Shown: positions 56,101 through 63,126, counted from the first letter of the stretch. The stretch: DNA of 64,000 nt from Mastigias papua (GCA_964019165.1 OZ025287.1:10273642-10337641), one strand, 5' to 3'. Translations and numbers: made by a program. The notes: generated by a model not told the origin, from the sequence alone.

Positions 56101-56500
56101 TTTTGGCCAAAAATCGCTCATTGTCATCACTATTCAATGTTGAAGCAAAATCAATGAATTTCAAAGTTGGTTATTTTTGAGGAAAATACTAAAACTATAG
56201 CCTAGCGTTTGGCCAAAAATCGCCCATTGTGATCACTCCTCAATCTTGACTCAAAACTAATTAGTGTCAAATTCGTTTATTTTTGAGGAAAGTGCCAAGA
56301 CTATGGCCATATGTCATAGCCAAGAATGGCACATGTGTGTCGCTTTCCAATCTGTAATCAAAATCAATCAATTTCAAGTTTGGTCATGTCTTAGCAAAAT
56401 ACCAATGGTATAGCCTTACTTGTTGGACAAAAGGGCTCATTTTGATCACTTTTCAATGCTGAATCAAAATCAATCAATTTTATGTTGGGTCATTATAAAG
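56101..56500. repeat. Degenerate array edge
   Basis: The last monomers still show the TCAATCAATTT, TGAGGAAAAT and GGCCAAAAATCG landmarks but with many changes, for example CTATGGCCATATGTCATAGCC in place of the palindrome near 56302. Similarity ends around TTATGTTGGGTCATTA (about 56480-56496). Such decay is expected at satellite edges, where exchange no longer homogenises copies. Confidence 0.85.
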
Positions 56501-56718
56501 TAAGGTTAAGCTTCACAAGAAAATACATCATGATAACTGGTTATGTAGCATCGAAAAACAAACTCAATTAGGAAAAGCATCCATTCGGAAAAGTCACAGC
56601 TCATCTTAACTAGTCGAGTATAACAAATATCATTGTGCAAACGCGAATATCCTTTAAGTTCAATGTCTTCTGAGAGTATATGCTATATCTATCATTTTTT
56701 GTGAAAAAGTCGACAAAT
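56501..56718. other. Unique AT-rich spacer between satellite and pol remnant
   Basis: 218 bp with no open frame, no tandem structure and no recognised motif. If the pol remnant to its right were a normal gypsy element, its 3' untranslated region, polypurine tract and LTR would lie here on the minus strand. None of these is recognisable, so the element's 3' end is eroded or was deleted when joined to the array. Confidence 0.5.
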
Positions 56719-56976
56719 TTAATATGAGAAGCGATCAGATGGCTTTGAAACTCTTTCACTTGTTGTTCTTGTCTCATTTGTCAGAGGTGCAGATAATGAG
56801 GTATTTACATGTTCTGATGTCAAATTTTGACTGCTACTCTCATTGGTATCATATGAACTATCTGGTGATACACTTTGATTTCTACTTTCAAAAATGTTAG
56901 GTGGATCCTCCCCTTTTATTATTATAAGGGACGGATCCTGAATTACTTGTGGGGAGGGGGTGGAAGACATTCTCAT
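56719..56976 (-). pseudogene. C-terminal tail of a Ty3/gypsy-like Pol, broken
   Basis: An 85-codon frame with a serine/threonine/asparagine-rich body and a basic ending, TTSERVSKPSDRFSY, followed by a stop. That ending resembles the low-complexity tail that follows the integrase in many gypsy-type polyproteins, which often close with an R-x-S-x-R-x-x-K-P-x-D-R motif. It lies directly downstream, in element sense, of the integrase remnant, separated by about 110 bases containing several stops. It is best read as part of the same dead element. On its own the assignment would be weak. Confidence 0.5.
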
Positions 56977-57088
56977 ATATTAAATGGAATTTTCGTCCCC
57001 CCTCTCAGATTTATGTAAATAGTTTGATCCCTACTCCAGGATCTCAGAACAAACTCTATAGTCCTTCTCCTGAAATGCTCTTTATTTT

Positions 57089-57755
57089 TCAACCCCCCTC
57101 CCTCTGAGTGTGCTGGTTTTGGTCCCCCTCCCAGATGTCTTCCAACCCCTCCTCTGGAAGAATTAATAACCTGTCACTAAGATGACGTCGATGTCGCCTC
57201 CATACTTGCCCACTTTCTAACCGTATAAAGAAACTTCTAGGTTGTTTAGCTTTACCTAGTACTACAGCAGGTCTCCAATCTTTCCCATCTCGTACCTTTA
57301 CAACTGTCCCTTTTTCAAGTTCAGGAAGCTCTCGAGTATTTATATCATGATACTTTTTATGTTGAAATTGCATTTCCTTTCTCACATGTTGGAATGTACT
57401 GTCATCAACAATATTTGGCTTCAGACTATTATTTGTTACCGGTAAAATGGATCGTAAATTGCGAGAAATCAAAAGCTGTGCTGGTGTAGCATATTTGTCT
57501 ATAGGAGCAATACGATATTCCAAAATAGCTAAATGTGGACCTCTTCTATCCTTCATTGCTTTTTCAAGAATGCTCTTTGCTGTTTGAATTGATCTTTCCG
57601 CAAGAGAATTGCCTTGTGGATATTTGGGACTACTAGTCTCATGAAGAAAACCCCAATTATACCCCAATTCTTTGCAAAATTTTCAAATAACTTTGAACTG
57701 TATTGTGGACCATTGTCACTTCTAACTATTGCATAGGAACTATGGACCTTATAAT
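57089..57755 (-). pseudogene. Ty3/gypsy-type integrase remnant, frameshifted and truncated
   Basis: On the minus strand the remnant begins near 57755 with DYYK and continues through SDNGPQYSS (second catalytic Asp codon at 57715-57717). It then shifts frame and continues as 192 codons to 57089 with HETSSPKYPQGN, SLAERS (catalytic Glu codon 57596-57598) and a GPY/F-like C-terminal domain (VVKVRDGKDWRPAVVLGKAK, then WRRHRRHL). The family catalyses insertion of retrotransposon cDNA. The shift coincides with an 11-bp tandem duplication at 57650-57669. Without those 11 bases the Asp-Glu spacing is the canonical 35 residues. The zinc finger, first catalytic Asp, RT and protease are missing, and a deletion seems to join DYYK to the SDNG segment. 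It is dead. Confidence 0.88.
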
Positions 57756-58070
57756 AATCCCTGTTTTGTTTACTATATTTGATTTACCTCGTTTTGTTAT
57801 GTTTGATTTACCTCATTGCGAGGAAAGATGAATCAATTGGACTAATGACTGAACTTGAATGAGTTGTTGTTTTCCACACTGTTTCATCTGGCGACGAGTA
57901 GTGATGAATCTAAAAGATGAACCCACTAGCAAAATTAACTGGAACACAGGCACGCCTGCCTGCACCGAGGGCAGGGGGGGCAAGGTTCCTATTGAGTGCA
58001 CATTATTAACACTTTTGCAATAAAATAATTAAGTCCTTGGAAAGGGCAGGAGGGGCAGCTGCCCCCCTTG
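57756..58070. other. Unassigned stretch left of the copia element
   Basis: 315 bp without a supported gene. It contains the short tandem duplication, then a GC-richer segment with runs of G and C. The last 20 bases contain the perfect palindrome GGGGCAGCTGCCCC at 58052-58065. A 62-codon minus-strand frame at 57813-58001 has no recognisable motif. The GC-rich palindromic end looks like a transposon terminus, but no matching partner terminus is visible in the window. Confidence 0.5.
57763..57814. repeat. Short imperfect tandem duplication
   Basis: Two adjacent units share GTTTTGTT at the start and TTGATTTACCTC at the end: 28 bp at 57763-57790 and 24 bp at 57791-57814. It lies exactly where the integrase remnant loses similarity, so it may mark a deletion or repair junction. 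Confidence 0.75.
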
Positions 58071-58322
58071 TGTTAGAGTCGTGCTCCACTTCACGAATCA
58101 ATAGATTCAAATAGAAACGTATGTTAAAATTAGTAACGATGATTAGCCGATGACACGAGTATTGTGAAATGACACACGTGTATATATATGTTGCTTAATG
58201 TTCATTAGCCTGAGTGTGCGTGTGTGATTCGACATGATTTGCTGATGCATGTTAACAATGTAGTTGTTTATCTGGCCATACTTCTATGCTTAAACTCTCT
58301 CCAACGTGGCATGAGTACAACA
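58071..58322 (+). repeat. 5' LTR of the copia element
   Basis: 252 bp, TGTTAG to ACAACA. It differs from the 3' LTR at three places: CCACTTC against CCAATTC, GCTTAATG against GCTCAATG, and CTGGCCAT against CTGCCCAT. It contains the TATA-like string and, in its last 12 bases, the ATG proposed as the gag-pol start. Confidence 0.97.
58181..58189 (+). promoter_or_regulatory. Candidate TATA box in the copia 5' LTR
   Basis: TATATATAT lies 110 bp into the LTR. A start of transcription about 30 bp downstream would leave roughly 110 bp of R/U5, a normal copia layout. The same string is at 62362-62370 in the 3' LTR. Confidence 0.55.
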
Positions 58323-61300
58323 GGTTATGGGCCCAGGCGTACGCTAGTATTCGATGGAGATGAGCAAAAGTACGAGCTGTGGGAGGTAAAGTTTCTGGGA
58401 CATCTACGGTTACAAAAACTGTATGATGTGGTTATCCCTACAGCAGGCTCTACAGGAGCACCGGACGCCGACAAGAATGCCAACGCATTTGCAGAGCTTG
58501 TCCAATGTCTGGATGATAGAAGCTTGGCCTTAGTTATTCGCGAGGCGAAAGACGATGGGAGAAAAGCACTAGCTGTTCTTAGAGAACATTATCAAGGGAA
58601 AGGCAAACCGAGGGTAATTGCCTTGTATACTGAGCTCACTTCACTCCGATTGAGGGATGACGAGTCCACTACAGATTACGTTATTCGAGCTGAGAAGACA
58701 GCCACCGCCCTGAAAGCAGCCGGGGAAACGATTAGTGATGGTTTGCTAGTAGCGATGGTCATGAAAGGTCTTCCAGAGAATTTCAAAACCTTTTCAACTG
58801 TCATTTCGCAAAGACAAACACAGATAGCATTTTCAGAATTCAAGACAGCCCTGCGTAACTTTGAAGAAACAGAACGAAGTTGCAGTAAAACAAGCGAAAA
58901 AGGTGACAATGTCATGGCTATGAAGAAGAAGTTTCACGGAAGTTGTTTCAAATGTGGACGAAAAGGTCACAAAAGTAGTGAGTGCCAGAGCAGACAAACG
59001 AGAAACAAATGGTGCACAAGATGTAGAAACTCCTCACACATCACACTGGACTGCCAAAGAAAGGAAGGTGATACAGCGAAGAAAACTGAAGACAAGCCCA
59101 GAGAAGACAATGAAAATAATGCATTCCTGTTTACTTTTCAAGATCACTGTGATGATAAAAATGGTATGAGGACTTCAACATTATTGTTAGATAGCGGTGC
59201 AACTAGTCACATTGTTGTAGATCGTAGAAATTTTGTAAGTTTTGATGAAAACTTTAAGGCTGATAACCATTTTATAGAATTAGCTGACGGAAGTAGAGCT
59301 AATGTAGTGTTAGGGAAAGGAAATGCTAGGTTTCAGTTACATGACGTTTATGGTAACCCTCACGAAGTAACTTTGAGTAATGCCCTATATATTCCATCCT
59401 ATAAGCAGAATATATTCTCAGTGTCAGCCGCCATTGACAAAGGGGCGTCTATCAATCTTGATAAAGGAGGTAAGTATTTTAAAGCACGGGACGGAACAAC
59501 TTTTGAAATACAACAGAAAGGACGTTTGAATTATTTAAACAGCATTTCGTCATCACAAAATAATGCGAGTTCTTTGTTAGATTGGCATAGAATTTTGGGC
59601 CACTGTAATTTTGAAGATTTGCGAAGGCTATCAGGTGTAGTAAAGGGTATGAAAGTTTCTAGTGATCAATCGCATAAATGTGTCATTTTTAGCCAAGGTA
59701 AAATGTGCCAAACCAGAAGCAGAGTGCCAGACTTTAGGGCAAAAATGCCTTTAGAATTTGTCCATTGCGATTTGGCTGGTCCTATAGAGCCAATGGCAAA
59801 AGGTGGTTTTAAATATGCATTGTGTTTTGTCGATGATTTTACCGGTATTCATAAAGTGTACTTTCTCAAACAGAAAAGTGATACCGTAGAAGCAACGCAA
59901 CAGTTTTTAGCTGATGTTGCCCCTTTTGGCAACGTGAAACGCATGCGCAGTGATAATGGTGGCGAGTTTATGAGTAAGGATTTTCGTAATTTGTTACTCA
60001 GAAATAAAATCAAGCACGAAACTTGCGCACCATATTCCCCCCATCAGAACGGTACAGTTGAGCGCGCGTGGCGTAGTTTATTCGAGATGGCAAGATGTCT
60101 CTTGATAGAGTCGAGATTGCCCAAAAGACTGTGGTCGTATGCTGTAAGGACCGCGGCGCACATTAGAAATAGATGCTTTAACAGAAGGTTAGGTAGAACC
60201 CCCTACGAAGCTTTAATCGGAAAGAAACCAGATCTTTCAAACATGCATATATTTGGTTCCGAGTGTTATGCATATGTGCAAAGCACAAAGAAATTAGAAG
60301 CACGTAGTAAGAAAGGTGTTTTTGTAGGCTACGATGACCGTAGTCCTGCTTATCTTGTTTTCTACCCAGATTCAGACGCAATTGAAAGGGTAAGATGTGT
60401 CAAGGTTATTGACGAAAGCATTGGGAGGCATATGTTAGAAGAATACGAAGACAATATCATGTCGCCCCTCCCACCTAAGGAAAACTCTGTAGGTGACGAA
60501 ACAGGAGACCGTAGGGACGCTAAGTTTACAGAAGGTAACGAAAGTCGTTATCCTAAGCGGGTTCATAGTAGACCGAAACGTTATGGTCAGGACGAATACG
60601 TTTCAGGCAGTGATTTTGAAGACAATACAAACTGCACTGTAGACTATTGTTATCGAGCTGCTAATATTCCTACAAATTATGAGGACGCTTTAGCATCCAC
60701 AGAGGCAGCTAAGTGGCAGAGAGCTATGAGCGATGAAATGATAGCTCTGACTGAAAATGAGACTTTTGAATTAGTTAAATTGCCCCGGGACAGACAAGTA
60801 GTGGGGGGCAGATGGGTATTTGCGGTAAAAACAGGCCCAAATGGGGAAGAAACTCATAAGGCACGCTATGTAGCAAAAGGTTACTCACAAATTGCCGAAA
60901 TAGATTACCAGGAAACATTTGCGCCTACCGCACGCATGAATTCAGTTCGAACTCTTATGCAAAAAGCAATTCAAAATGAAATGATTACGCATCAAATGGA
61001 CGTAAAGACCGCCTATTTAAATGCGCCAATAGATTGCGAAATTTATATCGAACAACCCCAAGGCTTTGAAGAGCGCGATGAAAACGGCGATAAATTTGTT
61101 TGCAAGTTAAAGAAATCATTGTACGGTCTAAAACAAAGTGGTCGAAATTGGAACAACATGCTTCACACTTATTTAATCAGTGAAAACTTTTCCCAATCGC
61201 TTGCAGATCCATGTTTGTACACCAAAAAGGTCGAACCCAGTGAATCAGTGATTTTAATTGTTTGGGTCGATGATATTATAATCTCAGGGACAACGCTTGG

Positions 61301-62216
61301 TGTACTAGAGAGTGTAAAATCAGCTCTTTCAAGAAAGTTTAAAATGAAAGACTTAGGCAAACTTTCATGGTTTTTAGGAACAAGTTTCGAGTGTAACGAA
61401 GGGTCGGTCATTATGAGTCAGAAGCAATATGTGGAAAAGATTCTCTCTAAGTTCAATATGGCTGATTGTAAACCTACGCCCACTCCATGTGTTAGTGGTG
61501 CGGAAAAAGAAAGCGAAAATGTAGATTCTCCATTATTAGATGACCCCAAGTTATATAGAGCTATTGTAGGAAGTTTAATATATGTTATGACAGGTACAAG
61601 GCCCGATATCTGTTATGCTGTGACTAAACTTTCACAGAACATGGCAAAACCTACACAGTCAGATCTCAGTATGGCAAAAAATGTGCTGAGGTATTTAAAG
61701 GGCTCAATTGAAAGAGGACTTACGTTCCAACGATCTGAGCTGCCTTTAAAGCTGACAGGGTTTTGCGATTCAGATTGGGGGGCATCTGTGAAGGATAGAC
61801 GGAGCATCACAGGATATAGCTTTCAGCTTAGCAATAATGGTCCTATAATCTCGTGGAAAAGTAGAAAACAACAGACCGTAGCTTTATCCACTTGCGAAGC
61901 TGAATATATTTCCTTAGCAAATGCTGCTCAAGAGGCAAAATTCTTGAAGCAATTATGTAATGATATGGACATATTGATTGAAAATGTTTTGATTAACGTA
62001 GATAATCAAGGAGCAATTAACTTAGCTAAGAATCCAATCAAGCATCAAAGATCGAAACATATTGATATTAAGTATCATTTTATTAGATTGGAGATACAAA
62101 TCGGTACTATTAATTTGCAGTATGTACCCACTGATTGTAATGTTGCTGATATCTTTACAAAACCAGTTACAAAGATTAAGTTAGAAAACTTTAGATCATT
62201 GATTATGGGTAAATAA
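58311..62216 (+). CDS. Copia Gag-Pol polyprotein
   Basis: 1301 codons from ATG at 58311, which gives the copia-like N-terminus MSTTGYGPRR followed by LVFDGDEQKYELW. The frame is open 87 bases further upstream, but only from a GTG. In order: Gag with two CCHC knuckles (residues 212-225 and 235-248); protease DSGA (294-297); integrase with zinc finger H426/H431/C457, then D487, D548 and E584 in DD35E spacing; RT with D897 in MDVKTAYLN and the catalytic box as WVDD (985-988) rather than the commoner YVDD; RNase H D1153, E1198 and D1231; and the usual ADIFTKP ending (1279-1285). The product copies and inserts the element via a cytoplasmic particle. Oddity: the second zinc-finger Cys is Phe460 (TTT, 59688-59690). 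The lack of separate gag and pol frames is normal for copia. Confidence 0.97.
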   Translation: MSTTGYGPRRTLVFDGDEQKYELWEVKFLGHLRLQKLYDVVIPTAGSTGAPDADKNANAFAELVQCLDDRSLALVIREAKDDGRKALAVLREHYQGKGKPRVIALYTELTSLRLRDDESTTDYVIRAEKTATALKAAGETISDGLLVAMVMKGLPENFKTFSTVISQRQTQIAFSEFKTALRNFEETERSCSKTSEKGDNVMAMKKKFHGSCFKCGRKGHKSSECQSRQTRNKWCTRCRNSSHITLDCQRKEGDTAKKTEDKPREDNENNAFLFTFQDHCDDKNGMRTSTLLLDSGATSHIVVDRRNFVSFDENFKADNHFIELADGSRANVVLGKGNARFQLHDVYGNPHEVTLSNALYIPSYKQNIFSVSAAIDKGASINLDKGGKYFKARDGTTFEIQQKGRLNYLNSISSSQNNASSLLDWHRILGHCNFEDLRRLSGVVKGMKVSSDQSHKCVIFSQGKMCQTRSRVPDFRAKMPLEFVHCDLAGPIEPMAKGGFKYALCFVDDFTGIHKVYFLKQKSDTVEATQQFLADVAPFGNVKRMRSDNGGEFMSKDFRNLLLRNKIKHETCAPYSPHQNGTVERAWRSLFEMARCLLIESRLPKRLWSYAVRTAAHIRNRCFNRRLGRTPYEALIGKKPDLSNMHIFGSECYAYVQSTKKLEARSKKGVFVGYDDRSPAYLVFYPDSDAIERVRCVKVIDESIGRHMLEEYEDNIMSPLPPKENSVGDETGDRRDAKFTEGNESRYPKRVHSRPKRYGQDEYVSGSDFEDNTNCTVDYCYRAANIPTNYEDALASTEAAKWQRAMSDEMIALTENETFELVKLPRDRQVVGGRWVFAVKTGPNGEETHKARYVAKGYSQIAEIDYQETFAPTARMNSVRTLMQKAIQNEMITHQMDVKTAYLNAPIDCEIYIEQPQGFEERDENGDKFVCKLKKSLYGLKQSGRNWNNMLHTYLISENFSQSLADPCLYTKKVEPSESVILIVWVDDIIISGTTLGVLESVKSALSRKFKMKDLGKLSWFLGTSFECNEGSVIMSQKQYVEKILSKFNMADCKPTPTPCVSGAEKESENVDSPLLDDPKLYRAIVGSLIYVMTGTRPDICYAVTKLSQNMAKPTQSDLSMAKNVLRYLKGSIERGLTFQRSELPLKLTGFCDSDWGASVKDRRSITGYSFQLSNNGPIISWKSRKQQTVALSTCEAEYISLANAAQEAKFLKQLCNDMDILIENVLINVDNQGAINLAKNPIKHQRSKHIDIKYHFIRLEIQIGTINLQYVPTDCNVADIFTKPVTKIKLENFRSLIMGK
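58323..58336 (+). other. Primer binding site: internal tRNA-iMet complement
   Basis: GGTTATGGGCCCAG directly follows the 5' LTR. It is the exact complement of CUGGGCCCAUAACC, the anticodon stem-loop region of animal initiator tRNA-Met. Drosophila copia is known to prime from a tRNA-iMet half cleaved in the anticodon loop, and this site fits that mode rather than priming from the CCA end. The site is also coding, since it lies inside the gag-pol frame (codons for G-Y-G-P-R). Confidence 0.88.
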
Positions 62217-62242
62217 AGTATGATTATTCGTAGAATCGTAGC

Positions 62243-62251
62243 AAGTGGGGG
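62243..62251 (+). other. Polypurine tract of the copia element
   Basis: AAGTGGGGG abuts the 3' LTR (TGTTAG at 62252). It is purine apart from one T and sits 27 bases after the gag-pol stop, as expected for the plus-strand primer. Confidence 0.8.
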
Positions 62252-62503
62252 TGTTAGAGTCGTGCTCCAATTCACGAATCAATAGATTCAAATAGAAACG
62301 TATGTTAAAATTAGTAACGATGATTAGCCGATGACACGAGTATTGTGAAATGACACACGTGTATATATATGTTGCTCAATGTTCATTAGCCTGAGTGTGC
62401 GTGTGTGATTCGACATGATTTGCTGATGCATGTTAACAATGTAGTTGTTTATCTGCCCATACTTCTATGCTTAAACTCTCTCCAACGTGGCATGAGTACA
62501 ACA
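62252..62503 (+). repeat. 3' LTR of the copia element
   Basis: 252 bp, three mismatches to the 5' LTR. It is followed by the second CCTTG target copy. The ATG near its end (62492) reads in frame into the downstream gag remnant. Confidence 0.97.
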
Positions 62504-62862
62504 CCTTGCTCCCCCAGATTACGCGTCCCTGCTGGAACACCTAGTTTCAATCCTGCAGACCGTACCGAAAATGTGATGCAAGCCTTCACCGATTTCATTG
62601 AAACGTGGGAAATGTGGTATGACGTAGCTTCAATTGGGGAAGTAAAAGCGGACGCCACGGAAGTGGAGAGGAGGGAACACAAAGCAAAAGTATTCCGAAT
62701 GTGCGCCTTTTCAGGTGAGCGTTTAAAAGTCGATCTTAAAGCTGAATACAACCAGGATATGACCGTATTAAAGGCGGCTAATTTTGATGCCATGATAAGA
62801 AAGCTCTATGATTGCTATAGGCCAACTCAGAATAGTGTACTTTTGCACTACAACTTCATTAT
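62504..62862 (+). pseudogene. Gypsy-like gag fragment, cut at both ends
   Basis: 359 bp with one open frame and no start codon of its own. It includes RVPAGTPSFNPADRTENV, then FTDFIETWEMWYDVAS, a charged segment and FDAMIRKLYDCYRPTQN ending at LLHYNF. The order (F-x-x-W-x-x-W near the start, a Y-x-P-x-x-N element near the end) resembles the N-terminal Gag of Ty3/gypsy-type elements. The left end is the copia insertion and the right end the BEL/Pao LTR, so this older element was hit twice. Its C-terminal Gag and Pol are not in the window. Whether it belonged with the minus-strand integrase remnant is doubtful, because the strands are opposite. Confidence 0.7.
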
Positions 62863-63121
62863 TGTGAAGTATGCACGATGCATGCACTGGGGGTTTACCA
62901 TGTGATCAGTGTGATCACATGGCTGTCACGTGCATACTGAGCATGCGCTCGGCCCAGTCTTTTTGTAGTATATTTACCGAGTTATCCACGATTAGTTTAG
63001 AGAATTAGAAATAGAGTAGAGAATGAGATCGGAGATGAGAAATTTACGGAATGATTTATATTACATACTTATTGCTTACTCTTGAGTTTTTCTGATATAC
63101 TCTTCGCCCGCCCAAGACACA
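62863..63121 (+). repeat. 5' LTR of a BEL/Pao element
   Basis: The LTR is bounded by TGTGAAG on the left, where the gag fragment breaks off, and ACACA on the right, five bases before a primer site. The inferred length is 259 bp; the second LTR is outside the window, so the ends could be off by a few bases. It holds nested inverted repeats at 62868-62938 and a weak TATA-like TATATTTA at 62969-62976. Confidence 0.7.
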
Positions 63122-63126
63122 ATATC

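Larger units (their letters stand above)
29550..56500. repeat. 107-bp tandem satellite array, right part
   Basis: This is the same 107-bp satellite in the same orientation, about 250 copies, resuming after the LTR element with the bases ATAGCC. The monomer phase is continuous across the insertion once the element and its 4-bp duplication are removed. The array is regular to about 56100. Its last three or four monomers accumulate many substitutions and small indels, and similarity fades near 56500. No gene is supported within it. Confidence 0.97.
58071..62503 (+). mobile_element. Complete Ty1/copia LTR retrotransposon
   Basis: A 4433-bp element. Its 252-bp LTRs (58071-58322 and 62252-62503) start TGTTAG, end ACAACA and differ at three positions (about 1.2%). 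A 5-bp target duplication CCTTG lies at 58066-58070 and 62504-62508. A primer site complementary to the middle of initiator tRNA-Met follows the 5' LTR, and a G-rich polypurine tract precedes the 3' LTR. One uninterrupted frame encodes Gag, protease, integrase, RT and RNase H in the copia order, with integrase before RT. The anatomy is complete and the element is fairly young. One integrase zinc-finger cysteine appears replaced by phenylalanine, so autonomy is doubtful. Confidence 0.98.

Noticed and set aside
1..56500. Dozens of + strand open frames of 60-133 codons with recurring peptides such as FGQKSLIFITF and NQNQSISNL
   Set aside because: The monomer length is 2 modulo 3, so each frame passes through all three phases. 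Only one phase has the recurrent stop (the TAG in CTATAG), which yields frames of up to about 103 codons automatically. The longer 133-codon frames are copies in which that stop is mutated. The peptides are the same DNA read in different phases, with no domain, signal or codon signature.
1..56500. CRISPR array
   Set aside because: The repetition is a contiguous tandem satellite without repeat/spacer alternation, the period is 107 bp, and the genome is eukaryotic.
57813..58001. 62-codon minus-strand frame left of the copia element
   Set aside because: No motif or similarity recognised. It overlaps GC-rich, repeat-like DNA and has no neighbouring coding context.
58224..58310. Upstream extension of the copia polyprotein by 29 codons
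   Set aside because: The extension starts with GTG, lies wholly inside the LTR, and a eukaryotic start is better placed at the ATG at 58311. An in-frame ATG at 58245 is possible but would give a non-copia-like N-terminus.
62405..62905. A 166-codon gene spanning the copia 3' LTR and the following sequence
   Set aside because: It is a chance fusion of LTR sequence, a truncated gypsy-like gag and the first bases of the BEL/Pao LTR. It is treated as a pseudogene fragment plus a separate observation.
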